A stretch of DNA of 64,000 nucleotides from Buddleja alternifolia (GCA_019426215.1 CM033402.1:27253102-27317101), one strand, 5' to 3'; positions 1-12,601 are shown, counted from the first letter of the stretch. Notes: generated by a model not told the origin, from the sequence alone. Made by a program: numbers and translations.

Positions 1-1729
1 CCATCTTAGATATCTAGTTATCTACAAATTAAAGCGAAACGGAGATTAAGAAGATGTTTAATACATTATGTGTAGATATGATTTTAAGGTCTTTTAATCA
101 TAAATTACCTCCCACTATTTAATTCAAATTCAATAACCCTCATTAAAGAATTCGAGAAAAACAATTTTTTTCTTAGTGAGTTTGAAGTCCGATTTAATTA
201 TTACATACCCCAATTTTATGGACACATACATAATAATTAAAAAGGTAGACAACACTTATCAATTACATCCCCATGTAACCCTCAATTATTTTACATCATG
301 TTTTACATGGACCTCAATTTTATGCGCCCCCATGTTACTCCTATGTTAAGTTAGACCCATCAAACCTACATGTAAATGACCTACCCAAAAAGTTCCACTT
401 GCAATGGTCAACTTAGAGGATAAATTACCCATGTGCATCTCTATGCTTAGTAATAATCACGGCTTTCTCATTATAGAAAGTCCCACTTGCAATGGTCGAC
501 TAATCTACATAAGTAGCACCGACATGCTATTACTTTTGATGGTAGGCATGGAATATTAAACCCCGTTTAATTTTATCCCATATTAACTTAAAATTAAAAT
601 CATTAAGATTTTATAAACTTATCTAATAAGTAAGGGATTTTAGTATATTATGAAAAGGTCTCATCGCTTCGATTATCTTATCTAAGTCTTATCCTAAACA
701 TGCCCAACAACACATGAAAGGAAATATAAAAGATAAGCATAACCTAAAAAACATGTATCTAATACATAGAATCATGCATCTCATACATTAAATCATGCAT
801 CTCATACATAAAATATAACATGGATATTTTGGGCCATATCTAAATCGATCCTATCTAGAGCCATCAAGGATCGAACGCCGGCAAGGCTAATAATAAATAA
901 CGAAAAGTAAACATGCTTGTACAATTCTAATGGCCTCAAAATTCCATCATGCATATCAACTCATGAAAGCATAAGTAAATTCTTAATTTACCAAGTATTC
1001 CTCATAAATTAAATCAATTCGGGGTTTCTCAATAAAACTTGATTTTTCCAAAATTAAACAATTTAAAACAGTTTTTTAAATAAATAAAACAACGCCTGTT
1101 GTGTTGGTATTTATCAACCAAAATAATTGATTCGCAGAAGTGAACTTCCATGTTCAGTAATCCGTGCCATCACCTACAATTTCGGCTGATAATTACATAA
1201 TATCATTTGGACTCTAACTCCAAGTTGGACTCTTCCAACTACCTTCAGCCACTTGATGCACTATCAACATACATGTATTATAAACAAATACAATTTAGTT
1301 ACAATTAGGATTTTAAATCCTTTCATGTACAACACTTTGACCTCTTGCAATTTTAAATTGCTTGGTATGTACAGCAGCCTTCAATTACCATGCACTTCAC
1401 GTGTACTTGTGAAAACAAGCAGACACTTTGCAATTTTTCTGTGCACGCTATATCTTTACATATAATTACCAGTGTATTTTATCAGCTATACTTCAACCCG
1501 GGTGATGGGTCGAGTGTTCAATGTTCCAAACATTATACTCGATCCAATTTTCAATGTAAACTCTTTACATAAGATAATTTTCAGATTTAAAACTCCTTTA
1601 AAAAAGAAAATATAAAGTTTTTATGAAAATCCCCAAATCAATAAAATTTACGAATTTAATAATTTTAAACGTGCATCACATGTAACGATTAAAATTAAAC
1701 GGATCATGCATAACGATGCGCGAGCCTTA
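1..1729 (-). mobile_element. Copia-A internal leader, non-coding, partial
   Basis: This is the AT-rich stretch between the primer-binding site of a minus-strand copia element and the left edge of the window. No protein similarity is visible and every ORF is short. The same kind of leader precedes gag in Copia-B and Copia-E, where it is about 1.8-2.6 kb, so gag should lie beyond the left edge. Two direct copies of a block containing CCACTTGCAATGGTC sit near 395-420 and 478-502. Two to three copies of a unit around AATCATGCATCTCATACAT sit near 770-815. Confidence 0.6.
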
Positions 1730-1742
1730 GGCTCTGATACCA
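1730..1742 (-). other. Primer-binding site (initiator tRNA-Met) of Copia-A
   Basis: On the minus strand this reads TGGTATCAGAGCC, complementary to the 3' end of plant initiator tRNA-Met. It lies one base from the LTR end at 1744, the expected geometry for priming minus-strand DNA synthesis. Confidence 0.9.
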
Positions 1743-1743
1743 C

Positions 1744-3908
1744 TGTTGGGAAATATACATGTAGCCCGACTAAGCACAGCGGAAAATTAAAATCTTAGTT
1801 TCTAGGATTTAAACATGCGAGTTTATTAATCCTACGGGCTTATCACGTATCATAGGCTTGCGCATCTTTGATTTGTTATTTAAAGCTTTAATAAAGAAGA
1901 TCTTACCTTATTCGATTTTTCGTAAAAATCGAAGAGTTTCTTCTTCCTTAACGTAAGCTCCCTAGCTTGCTTCTCGTTCCTTGAATCAACTCTTTCGTTT
2001 TTCCCTTTGATGAAGATTTCGAATTCCTCCACCAAAAACGTCTTTGATCGGATTCTTGATTCACTTCAGAGACCCAAGTGTTTCTCCTCTAAAGTTGATC
2101 CACACCCCGGATACCCACTCGTTTATAATCTTTAGCTAGGTTGATCTATAAACGTTTATTCTAACTCTAAGGAATAGTGTATGGGATTAAGGTGAAAGCA
2201 AAAATTACTTCTCTAAGTATTTTGGAAGAATTCTTGAATTCAAGATCTTGATGAATAATCAAGAACTCAAGAACACTATATGAAGGAGAGAGAGAAACGA
2301 TTTTTTATGCAAGAGGAACAAAATATTTTGGCTTCAAAAGTCATCATCATATTTTCGTTCTCTACATGTCCTATATATAGGACTAGGTTCTTGCAATTCT
2401 TTTCCATGTAGAACTCTTATACATTAATCCTTTTCCATGTAGGAATAGAAGACTAATTAATTTCTAAATAGAACTCTTCTATTTTAATTAGTTTCCTTTC
2501 TCTCCAAGAAATCTTATTTCCTTCTAGAAGAAAATTAATTAAACTCTTTAATTATTTTCCTCCACCAAATTTTCGACCAAGGCTTAATAAAATAGTCTTT
2601 TAATAATTAATCCACCATACTAGATTAATTAAAAGTCACTTCCAATTAAATAAATGCTTTCTTGACTTAAGCTTAATTAAATTGATCTTATCAACTTAAC
2701 TAATTTATTTATCCAATACTTGAATAAATAAAAGTCTTAATTAATTAATCTAATTAATTAATATATTAACTCAACTACTTTGAATTAAATTTCCTAGTTA
2801 AGAAATGGATTTGTCCGAGTATTGTGTGTGACCCTTTAGGTTCACCAACATACTAGTAATGGGTTCATAACCTTTATGATTTAATTTGGACAATTAAATT
2901 GTCTCGATTAATTAAACACTTTTAATTAACCATCTTATTATTTAATCTCCATTAAATATAAGATACCCATAAATCAAAGAAAAGTTTCTAGCTACTTATC
3001 TTGAAGACCTAGATGTAGGCGATTCAAAGTGAACCTTTCCAATCGCGCATTCCATGCAAGTGAGATTCTTCCATCAACTAATTTCCCAATTGAATTAAGG
3101 ATCGAGGAATCTTATTGGTCGAGATCCTTATAAATTCAATCTTAATAATTCAAGTGTGTTTGACTAGTGATTAATTAATTCAAGAAACTCATTTCTCAAT
3201 TAATTACTTACTTGCCTTGGCCAAGGACTGACTCAGTCAAACCACTTAGAATATTATAGGAAATTCACTTGTTCATCTAGACAAGTGATGGATCCTTTGT
3301 TGTCAACACCAACCTCCATATACGAGTCACTACACCCAATCACCAGTCCATATGTGTCCTTGTAAAAGAACTGGCACAGGAGTCAAAGTGCAGTAAGTCA
3401 ATATACAAGATTACTGTGATGACTCAAGTCAAAGAATTAATCTTGCACTATCGTGATTAAGAAACTCCTAATTCGACATATATAGAAATAATTCCAATTT
3501 AGGAAGTTTCAGTTAGGGTAATCAGTGAACTTGTTCTCAACAAGCACCCGCGTATGTGCATTTGTGTCAACTACACTAATGTCTATAAAACGAGACATTC
3601 TCTAATTAAGAGTGTGCATCATAGGCGCAAGTCTATCCGAATTATCAATGTCCCATCTTGATAATTCTATGACTTGGACAGTATTTAGAAATCACAGCCT
3701 TAGAAACTTGTTTTATGATATCCATCCAATGAGATATCAAGCCTCATAGCTATGTGTGAATTCTAGGGACTTCATCATACAGTTATAACGATATAAACAT
3801 AAGATGAAGAAATGCCTTTTATTAATATAATGTAAAACGAAATTGTTTATTACAAGAATAGATAAAGAAAGCCTATCTAGGATTGGCTCGCAGGGCACTA
3901 TTCTAACA
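1744..3908 (-). repeat. 5' LTR of Copia-A (about 2.17 kb)
   Basis: On the plus strand the LTR runs from TGTTGGG to CTAACA, so the ends form the short inverted repeat TGTT...AACA. A TATA-like CTATATATAG lies at 2371-2380 and would drive minus-strand transcription toward the window edge. Sequence near the right end resembles the LTRs at 13115-15199 and 38081-40197, so all three belong to one family with LTRs of about 2.1 kb. It interrupts gypsy G1. The flanking five bases on the right are CAAAT, but the matching copy lies outside the window. Confidence 0.85.
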
Positions 3909-3950
3909 CAAATAATGCTCCTTGATTAGGGTGCTGGGGGTGCTTAGGCT

Positions 3951-4073
3951 TTAGCAGAAAATCTGTACTTTAGGGTCCTGAAAACGGAGGTCAAAGGGGG
4001 TCTCGGGCTCGTTAGAGGAACCCTCACCCACTCTCTTCTTGCCTTTGGACTGTTTGGTGGTGGTTTTCGGCAT
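3951..4073 (-). pseudogene. Start of a third ORF downstream of pol in G1 (40 codons)
   Basis: The minus strand encodes a 40-residue peptide starting MPKTTTKQSKGKKR and ending FDLRFQDPKVQIFC before a stop. A basic, serine-rich start followed by an FDxRF-type stretch is reminiscent of the accessory ORF that follows pol in some Athila/Tat elements. That link is from memory of the family and is weak. The LTR of Copia-A lies 42 bases past the stop, so any longer ORF is lost. Confidence 0.35.
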
Positions 4074-4893
4074 TTTTACACGACAAATAGGCGTTATAGA
4101 GGCGTAAATCGAATCCCCAGTATTCGGGTCTACCCTAATTCAATCACCCCCAACAACAATAACCACAATACCCAACCAAGACTCCACAAACAAGTATCAA
4201 CCCACAATCCACAATCCACAACCCAACAATAATAAACCACAAATTTCACACAAAATAATATGCACCAATTTGCACAATCAGAGCCCCAAATCCTCAAAAC
4301 GATAATGGCTTCTCAGAAATCCACCCACTATTCGGCTAATAATCGGAAATGTAAGAAGAATAAAGCCAAAAACATACCTTCTCCCCAAAATTTGTGCACC
4401 GATTCAGATGTGTACAATGAGCCACTGCGCGGCGAGGATTGTTGGCGGAGATTGGCGGTGGAAGACGGTGAAAATGGCCGGAATCAGTGGAGAAAATCGC
4501 CTGAAATCGCCTTATGAGAGAGAGATCGGAGGAATGGGGGAAATTTTGACCGTTTGGACCTAATATTTGCAGAAATACAGTAACGGGCGCCTAGGCGCGC
4601 GTATTGGGGCGCCTAGGCGCATGAGTGTGTGGCGCCGGGGCGTGGGGAATGCGGGCCGGGGCGTGCCTCTGGTGGCGCTCGGGCGCCATGATGCGAAGCG
4701 AGGTGTGGGATTTCCATTTCCTGTTTTGAAAGAAGAAGAAAAACACTTAAACACGAACTAACACGGACTTAAAGCGAGAAAATAAAGCAGCGAACGGTAA
4801 AACTCTAGAAAACGAAAAAGAATGGAAAGAAAGCTTGGGTTGCCTCCCAAGAAGCGCTAGTTTAGAGTTGTTAGCTCGACTTAAGGCGAGAAA
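4074..4893 (-). other. G1 non-coding region downstream of integrase
   Basis: No convincing gene. The ORF at 4260-4517 has no recognisable motif. Short direct repeats of CCACAATC lie near 4200-4225. A cluster of GC-rich palindromes of the type GCGCCTAGGCGC lies at about 4587-4690, the same module found in the LTRs and gag linkers of this gypsy family. Confidence 0.55.
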
Positions 4894-5823
4894 TCATGGA
4901 GGGTCCTCAAGGATGATGGACACTTTGTCTCTCGGTCCATCCAACCCGGCATATGGTTTCAAACGTTGAGCGTTGTCCAAGAAAGTCTGTCCTTTATCCG
5001 TTGTAAGCTCGACGGCGCCCGAAGGATAGACATGGGAAATCAAGAATGGGCCCGACCATCGAGACTTAAGCTTCCCGGGGAAGAGTCGGAGTCGAGAGTT
5101 GTATAGTAACACCCTTTCTCCCTTGTGGAACTCCCGGGGAAGAATATGCTTGTCATGCCACATTTTGGTACGCTCCTTGTAGAGTTTTGCGTTCTCATAG
5201 GCGAGATGACGCCATTCTTCGAGCTCGTTGAGTTGTAGCAAATGTTGTGTACCTACACGTTGAGAGTTAAAGTTCAGAAACTTAATGGCCCAATAAGCAC
5301 GATGCTCAAGCTCAACGGGCAAGTGACATGTTTTGCCAAAAATAAGACGATACGGAGACATGCCAATTGGGGTTTTATAGGCGGTCCGATAAGCCCAAAG
5401 AGCATCGTCCAACTTAAGGGACCAATCCTTTCTTGATGCATTGACCATTTTTTCTAAGATACGCTTAATCTCCCTACTTGAAACCTCCACTTGGCCACTA
5501 GTTTGCGGGTGGTATGGGGTCGAAATTTTATGCCTCACCCCGTATTTGTTCAATAAAAGCTCAAATTGTTTGTTGCAAAAGTGGGTGCCCCCGTCACTAA
5601 TGATGGCTCAGGGAGTTCCAAATCGAGTAAAAATATGCTTCTTTAGAAAATGAGTGACTACCCGAGCATCATTAGTGGGCGAGGCCACGGCTTCCACCCA
5701 TTTGCAGACATAGTCTACCGCAACAAGGATATATTTATTTGAACAAGAACTGGGGAAACGGCCCATAAAGTCCATACCCCATACATCAAACAATTCACAC
5801 TCTAACATGCTATGTAAAGGTGT
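4894..5823 (-). pseudogene. Gypsy integrase (catalytic core and C-terminus), broken
   Basis: Integrase joins retrotransposon DNA to the host chromosome. The frame starts at the deletion join near 5823 and runs to the stop at 4894. A first catalytic Asp is seen in WGMDFMG, a second in ISDGGTHF and the Glu in HPQTSGQVE. The C-terminal half has the Athila/Tat style ([20 protein letters not shown], then a WSGPF segment). One in-frame TGA at 5608-5610 lies where an Arg codon would be expected. The N-terminal zinc-binding region is missing, lost with RT and RNase H. Confidence 0.9.
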
Positions 5824-6679
5824 TTCTTCAATAGATGGGCGAGGGGACTCCCGACAATGATCTATCAACTTTGATGAAGCTTCCCGAATGATAGGAAGAT
5901 TTGAATTCCAAGCTTAGAACTCTTTCCACTTGATCATCACTCTCCGAGTCCACTTGTATGGATTTCATAAGATCCCGTTCGAGTGAATTTTCAATCGTAG
6001 TGTCCTGCACATACTCAACAATCAAAGGGTCAAATGTATCAATTCGAAAACATGAGTCATGATCAATAGGGTGTTTAAGGACTTTGTAGACATCAAAGGT
6101 AACCTTGTCGTCGCCCACATTCAAAGTTAGCTTACCATTAGCAATGTCAATCACCGCCTTACCCGTGGCTAGGAATGGCCTCCCTAGGATTAATGGTACC
6201 TCCACATCTTCCTCCATATCGAGTACCACAAAATCAACCGGGAAATAAAACTTATCGACTTGGACAATAACATCTTCGATTATTCCCTTAGGCCTCTTGA
6301 TTGATCGATCTGCGAGTTGAAGGCTCATCGAGGTCGGCTTGGGATTGCCAAGGCCTAACTTCTAAAATAGCGAATACGGAAGAAGATTGATGCTGGCCCC
6401 CGAGTCACATAGCACTTTCTTGAATGACAAGGACCCAATTGTGCACAAAATTGTGAGACTCCAGGGATCTTGGAGTTTAGTTGGCAATTTATTGAGCAAG
6501 ATGGCGGAACATTCTTCGGTGAGGCACACTGTCTCATTCTCCCCCCACTTCTGCTTGTTAGATAGTATGTCTTTGAAGAACTTCACGTAATTCAGCACTT
6601 GGAGAATGGCGTCAATAAATGGAATGTTAATCCTCACCTCACGAAGGATTGCCAAAATCCGAAGAAAGCTCGGATCCAT
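5824..6679 (-). pseudogene. Gypsy aspartic protease region of G1, broken
   Basis: A retropepsin region that would cleave the Gag-Pol polyprotein. The active-site motif CDSGASINLLP lies near 6400, followed by LADRSIKRPKG and LILGRPFLATG, the usual Athila/Tat order. A TAG stop interrupts the frame at about 6362, where a Lys codon is expected, and a one-base shift occurs near 5905. At its 3' end the sequence passes from the segment that normally precedes RT ([13 protein letters not shown]) directly into integrase, which marks the internal deletion. Confidence 0.85.
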
Positions 6680-8151
6680 CTCCTTCTTCTTTTTCTTCTG
6701 TGCATTTGGGAATAGGAGACGAACCTCGATAGGAGGAGAAGGCGTCGGAGTCGAAGAATCAAAACCGGGTGAAACAGGAGGCAGCGCCTGGGCGTGGTAC
6801 TGCGAAACTCCTGTTCAGAGCAGGGGAGATCTGGCGCCTGGGCGTGCAACATAGAGCGCTCAGGCGCGGAACTACTGGCAGTTTTACTCTCTAATTGTTT
6901 TCCACTTCTCAAGGTTATGGCATTGCATTGAGCCTTCGGGTTTTTCTCCGTGTCACTTGGTAGAGTCCCCAGGGCTCTACCATTCACCGCATTGGAAATT
7001 TGACCCACTTGGGTTCACAAGTCCTTCATTTCCATAAACATATCCTTCATCATACCCCGAAGTTCATTGAACGACGTATCGGACTTCTTCATGTGAGCAT
7101 TGAGTCTCTCATCGGTTGTGGGAGGTCGCATTTGCACTTGACCTTGACCTTGTCCATTGAAGTTGCCTTGCCTCAGGGGTGGGTTATTGAAAAGTGGTCG
7201 TGGAGCTTGATAGGTCCCCGGTTGTGCGTTTTGTGCGGGGTTGGGCCTTTTTGGAAAATTCTCGGGTACATGAAAGTTCACCCGAGGTCGATTGTGATTC
7301 CCCACATAATTGACGTCGCCAACCTCCGGTTCCAAGGCTACTACTCCCTCAACTACTTCCTCAATACAAGCAACCTTTTTAGAGGACGAGGCCTCTTCGT
7401 CATCGGGATAAAGCTCGTCTTCCCGGGCCAACTGTTCTATTTTTTCCCATACACTTTGACAATCTAACCTAAGGAGATCTCCTCCCGCACCCGCGTTGAG
7501 TCTATTCCGAATACGTGACCGAACCCCATCATAGAAATGGAGTACTTGTTCATTCAACCCAAAATTATGATCGCGGCATTTACGGAGCATGCCCTTATAT
7601 CTAGCCCAAGTCTCGGCTAAAGACTCATTGCTCCTTTGCCTAAACCCTTTTATATTACTCCGGAGCTCATTGATTTTGGAGGGTGGGAAGAATTTATTTA
7701 AAAAGGCCTCGACCAACTCACCCCACGTCTTAATAGATTGCGGAGGTAAGGATTTGTACCATGTTGTCGCCCTATCCTTTAATGAGAAATGGAAGACTCT
7801 TAGACGAATCGCATCAAGATCCCGTGGGTGATATTGAATGGTCACAAGAGCATCATCTATAGTCTCTAAATGAGCGTGAGGTGATTCGTGCGGTTTTCCA
7901 TAGAAAAGTTCTCCTTGCACCATACTAAAGATGTGAGCCGGAATGTGGTAGTTTGGTGCGAAGAAATTAGGCAAAACTACGGGCCCCGGAATGGTATGGA
8001 CCCTAGGTGGTAAGCTACCCCGAACCGATAATAATTGTTGAGGAGGTGCCGCTTGCATAGCTTGTAGAACACCTTGTAACCACTCCCTGTTTTTCGGTAA
8101 ATTCATATTGGGAAAATTTCCATTCGGGTTTTGGTTGAGATTATTGGCCAT
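6634..8151 (-). pseudogene. gag: Gypsy gag of G1, broken
   Basis: Gag would form the cytoplasmic particle. The start at 8151 (MANNLNQNPNG) is shared in style with the gag at 45919. The retrotransposon-gag core is clear: LRVFHFSLKDRATTWYKSLP, then TWGELVEAFLNKFFPPSK, then a YKGMLRKCRDH helix. The C-terminal part is Pro/Gln/Asn-rich and no CCHC zinc knuckle is visible. A TGA at 7015-7017 stops the frame, which reopens in phase to 6634. Beyond about 6750 the frame is shifted relative to the protease. The linker at 6781-6872 contains GC-rich palindromes. Confidence 0.9.
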
Positions 8152-8389
8152 TTCCCTTGTTCGCCTACTAGCCCGAAGAACTCATTCAATTTCGGGCTTC
8201 AACTCGTATAGAGGCTAGTTTGAGGAGCGGGTCATGCACCACACAAGAATCTAACAATTAAACACAAGAATGAAATTAGACATAACATGAAAATAAAAGA
8301 AAAGCAAGAAGTAAAGAAAAGACTAATAATTATGAAAACGTAAAAGAAAACAAAAGCAAAATGAAAATCAAAAACTCAAAATAAACAAG

Positions 8390-8407
8390 TCCCCGACAAC
8401 GGCGCCA
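8390..8407 (-). other. Primer-binding site of G1
   Basis: The minus strand reads TGGCGCCGTTGTCGGGGA, the GGCGCC-type site typical of Athila/Tat gypsy elements. It lies six bases from the LTR end. G5 carries the same site with one difference at 60759. Confidence 0.88.
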
Positions 8408-8413
8408 AAAACT

Positions 8414-9775
8414 TGACACGCTAAAAGCTAACGTGCTTGGTAGCAAGTGCACTAGTTGTGTGTAGTAATAAATGGACAAAAAGTCCGGGTTGTCGAACCA
8501 CAGAGACTTGAATTTTAGTTTAAGATTCGTAATGAAGTAAACAATTAAAGTAAGAGTAAATTCAAATAAAAGTGCAAAGAACAAGAACAAAATGAGCAAA
8601 CGATTGAAACTCAAATATGAAGAGTGACTAAGGCGCATGCGAGGCTCAATTTGATCCGTATCTTTATTAAGAATCTTATTGAATCATTAGACTTATGTTC
8701 CTATGGTGAAAGTTCCTAAAGTAAAGAATAACCGATGTCTCGTGATAGACTCCTATACTTAAATGATGGTTTCCTAAGTATTTCTACCCGGAAATCTAAC
8801 CACTAAGCATGCATTAACAAACTAGAGCTTCCTCGATATAAATCGAACGACTTCACCCGGGAATCTTTACCTATGTCTAGGGCAATTCCTCATTGGTTGC
8901 GAGTTATGATGTGAATTTCATGCACCCTAGATCAATTTTCTCTCGAAATATTCACCTAGGCAATTTATCGAACACATGGTGATCAAGCACATGTACGTAG
9001 AACAAATACAAATTCACAACACATAGCAACACATGAATTGATTCAAACAAACAAATATTATATAGATACTTCACAAATAGGCCTTTACATGGCCTTAGTC
9101 GTATAGATCTAGTTCATAATCAATGGTACAAGAATATCTAAAGCAAACATGTATATATTCATAGACAAATATATAATGAAAGTAATGGAAAACTCCCTAA
9201 TACACTTGGTTGATGATGAAATCAAGTTGGAAGCTTCAATTCCTTTCCTCTTATCCTCTTCTTGCTCTTCAAGATCAGTGATATAATGGCCCAAAACCCC
9301 AGAAAATGCTCCCAATTCCCAAGATTCAGCACCCTATGAATGAATTGAAAAATTCAATTTATAGTTCCAAAATTCTGTTATCGCGGCGCCTAGGCGCCGC
9401 CTATGTGGCATGGATTTCTTGGGGCAGAAGCTCATGGGCGCCCAGGCGCGGAAAATGGGGCGCCCAGGCGCGCGATATGTGGCGCCTAGGCGTGGTGGTT
9501 CAGGCGCCTAGGCGCCTCTCTTCGAAGCTTTAATTTTGTTTGCTGGGTCGCGCCTGGGCGCGAGAAAAATGGCGCCTAGGCGCCTCAGTGCGCAACCCTT
9601 GAGCAAAGTTGGGTAAATGAGTCGTCTTTTTGCCCTTTTCTTCATCCATCGTCGCTTACTACCTGAAAGCACTTTACACACATATTAAACGCACGAGTGG
9701 CACGAAATAAACTATATATGGGCCTGAATTGTCATTAAAAGGACCTAAAAACTTATGTAAAAACAACTCCTATCA
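8414..9775 (-). repeat. 5' LTR of G1 (about 1.36 kb)
   Basis: Plus-strand ends are TGACACG and TATCA. The LTR matches those at 40445-41833, 46161-47519 and 51661-52824. A TATA-like element (ACTATAAATTG on the minus strand) lies near 9355-9365. The GC-rich palindrome cluster lies just upstream of it in element orientation. The open frames inside (8330-8638, 9109-9315) are not genes. Confidence 0.85.
9383..9592. repeat. GC-rich palindrome cluster in the G1 LTR
   Basis: Seven copies of the 12-base core GCGCCYRGGCGY occur in about 210 bases, some extended to the 14-base perfect palindrome GGCGCCTAGGCGCC. The surrounding LTR is AT-rich. Homologous clusters lie at 41418-41652, 47126-47336 and 52498-52655. 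Confidence 0.85.
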
Positions 9776-11137
9776 AATCTCCATGTCCATATGTTAGGAC
9801 CATATCCTTTGTTCTCTTCAGATACTTAAGGATATTTTTGACAGTAGTCCAATGTTCTCTTCCCGAGTTAGCCTAAAAATGACTTACCACGCTCACCGCG
9901 TAGGCTATGTCTGGCCATGTGCATAACATAACGTACATCAGAATACCCACTGCAGACGCATAGGGCACCATACTCATTTCTTTCCTGTCTTCCTCACTTT
10001 TAGGAGACATGAATTTTGAAAGGTGCACTCCGTGTCTCATGGGCAAGAAACCTTTTTTAAAGTGTTCCATCCTAAATCTCTTTAGGACTTCTCTAACTAA
10101 AGGGCTTGGGAAAGTCCTATCATTCTATTTATTCTATCTCTGTAGATACGAATCCCTAGAATATAGGTCGCTTCTCTTAAGTCTTTCATAGAGAATGTAT
10201 TTGAAAGCCACCTTTTGACTGATGTGAGCATTTCTACATCATTTCCTATGAGTAGAATGTCATCCACATATAAGACAAGGAAAGTGATTTTACTCCCACT
10301 AACCTTCTTGTAAACACATAGTTCATTTTCATTTTTAACAAAATCAAATCCTTTGACATCTTCGTCAAAACGTAGATTCCAACTCCTAGAGGCTTGCTTA
10401 AGTCCATAAATGGATCTCTTAAGTTTGCACACCTTATGGATATCAGGCCCAGATGCAAAGCCTTTAGGATGTTCCATATAGATATCTTCTTCGAGGAATC
10501 CATTTAGGAAAGCCGTCTTTACATCCATCTGCCATATCTCATAGTCCAAGTGTGCAGCTACAGCGAGCAGAATTCGAAAAGACTTGATCATTGCCACAGG
10601 TGAAAATGTCTCTTGGTAGTCAATTCCTTCCTTTTGACTATAACCTTTTGCTACAAGCCCTGCCTTGTATGTGTCAACGTTTCCTTCCGGGCCTATCTTC
10701 CTCTTGTAGATCCAATTACACCCTATAGGTGCAATGCCATCAGAACGATCTACTAGAGTCCAAACTTGGTTGGAATGCATCGAGTCTGTATCTGCCTACA
10801 TAACTTCTAGCCAGTTTGCAGAGTCAATGTCCATCATTCCTTGATCATAAATAGAAGGGTCGTCCCAATGGACTCCCACTGTTATAGCGTGAACACCCGA
10901 TTCCTCTTGTAGCAGATACCCATAGTACCAATCAGATTGATGTGGTACTATACCAGATCTTCACAATGTTGGTTGTGTTTCATCAGGTTCAGTATGTGTT
11001 TCTTGAACAGTCGTCTCCCTACGTGTTTCATCTTGTTCATTAAGAGCAGTTTTCCAACCTGCACCACCTTCTAGAATGAATTTATCTTCTACAAAGTGCG
11101 CTTGCAGTGCAACAATGATCCTTTGATCATCTTGCAT
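9776..11137 (-). pseudogene. pol: Copia-B reverse transcriptase and partial RNase H
   Basis: RT copies the element RNA into DNA. The frame 10780-10097 shows QVWTLVDRSDG, KAGLVAKGYSQKEGIDY, WQMDVKTAFLNG, and the catalytic LYVDDILLIGN at about 10256-10273. After a frameshift near 10090 the frame 10070-9873 continues with YASAVGILMYVMLCTWPDIAYAV (here split by a few substitutions). A stop follows and RNase H-proximal sequence (GREHWTTVKNILKYLKRT) runs to 9776, where G1 begins. The region 10781-11137 is an integrase-to-RT linker with several stops. Confidence 0.9.
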
Positions 11138-12277
11138 TTAGAAAAGGTATCCCATGGAATCCTCGGTAAAACTAACAAAACGTCCTTTAAGGGACCTTAC
11201 TTCCAATTTTTCCGCCTTTGTCTTCTTGATGTAAGCAGGGCATCCCCAAACCCTAATGTACTTAAGGTTTGGCTTCCTATTTCTCCATATCTCATATGAT
11301 GTCTTACGAACGGATTTAAAAAGACATCTATTCAAGATATGAACAGTTTTAAGGAGTGCATGGCCCCACAAAGAGTTGGGTAAATCAGTGTAGTTGAGCA
11401 TAGATCGAACCATATCTAATAGCGTTCGATTCCTACACTCTGCTACCCCATTTAGTTGTGGAGTTTTAGGTGGTGTGAGTTGCAATATTATCCCATGTTC
11501 CTTTAGGAACTGATCAAACTCGTCACTCATATATTCACCTCTACAGTCTGATCGTAGTACTTTTATATGATGACCAGTTTGGTTTTCCACTAGAGCCTTA
11601 AATTCTTTGAACTTACCAAATGATTCAGACTTATATTTCATTAGATACACAAGACCATACCATGAATGGTCATTAGTGAAAGTAATGAAATAGTGGAAAC
11701 CTCCACGAGCCATTTCTCCAAATGGTCCGAAAACGTCGGTGTGCACAAGTCCTAATACTTCAGTGGCTCTTTCAAAAGTCCTGGGGAAGGGTGATCTAGC
11801 CATCTTGCTTTTGAGGCAAGACTCACATGTCAGATAGGGATCCGATCCCAATGGGTCAGTTAACCCATCTTTCTCCATCTTGTGTATCTTTCGCTCGCTG
11901 ACATGACCTAGTCTTAGATGCCACTTTAAGCTTAACTTAGTACTTTGCCTACCAATCTTCTTTGAAATAACATTTGCAACACACTTATTTTGCATGTTTA
12001 AATAATAGAGGCCACTGACTAAAGTAGCAGTGCCAACAATCTTATTATCAAATAAAATGCTGCAAGTACTGTCAATGAAATTAAAAACATAATTGTTCCT
12101 AACCAACATAGGAATTGAAATAATGTTCTTGAGCCCGTTGGGCAAAACTAAAACATTCTCTAAAATCAAAACATTTCCAGATGATAAACATAAAGAAGTT
12201 GATCCAATGCGAGAAGTCGCGACACTCTACCCGCTGCCAACACTAATCAACACCTGTCCATGCTCCATCTTTCTACT
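11138..12277 (-). pseudogene. pol: Copia-B integrase with pre-integrase domain
   Basis: The open frame 12169-11138 begins after the protease with FLDNV-like sequence (ILENVLVLPNGLKNI). It then has the pre-integrase HLRLGH ... CESCLKSKM zinc-binding block. The integrase core follows: HTDVFGPF with the first Asp, RSDCRGEYMS with the second, and PQLNGVAECRNRTLLDMV with the Glu. The region ends at the YEIWRNRKPNL block. The part between 12170 and 12277 is frame-shifted relative to both neighbours. Confidence 0.9.
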
Positions 12278-12556
12278 TCACTGTAGATCCTGATTCATTA
12301 CACAAACGTGAGCACTAGCTCCAGAATCAAGAATCCACGAAGTGGAAAATACAGTTATAGAACAATTGGTTTTTAAAACAAAAAGTTTCATACCTGACGC
12401 ACCTTTGCCAAAGTTTGGACACTCCCTCCTCCAGTGGCCTAGCTCACCGCAGTGAAGGCACCTATCCATTTCCTTTGGTCCTTTGCTCTTCATCACCTTA
12501 TGAGTTTTTCCCTTTCCTTTGTCTATCTTAACCTGTGGACCCGGTGTGCTAGTAGC

Positions 12557-12601
12557 TTTCTTCTTCTTCTTCTTCTTCTTCTTCTTCTTCTTCTCCTTCT
12601 T
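12557..12601. repeat. TTC/GAA microsatellite in Copia-B gag
   Basis: About fourteen TTC units on the plus strand, interrupted once by TCC near the right end, encode a run of lysines in the minus-strand gag frame. Confidence 0.95.

Larger units (their letters stand above)
3909..9775 (-). mobile_element. Gypsy G1, Athila/Tat-like, internally deleted and truncated
   Basis: A minus-strand gypsy element. From its 5' end (right) it has an LTR, a GGCGCC-type primer-binding site, gag, protease, an abrupt join to integrase, a non-coding 3' region and the start of a third ORF. The 3' end is cut by Copia-A. RT and RNase H are missing. Several in-frame stops and at least two frameshifts show it is dead. 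Its right end at 9775 sits in the RNase H region of Copia-B, so G1 inserted into Copia-B. Confidence 0.85.

Noticed and set aside
1253..1572. Two overlapping short plus-strand frames
   Set aside because: Cys/Leu-rich translation of AT-rich leader DNA with no motif or conservation in the related leaders.
4260..4761. Possible small host genes next to G1 integrase
   Set aside because: Frames are short and motif-free. The palindrome cluster gives open frames on both strands by composition.
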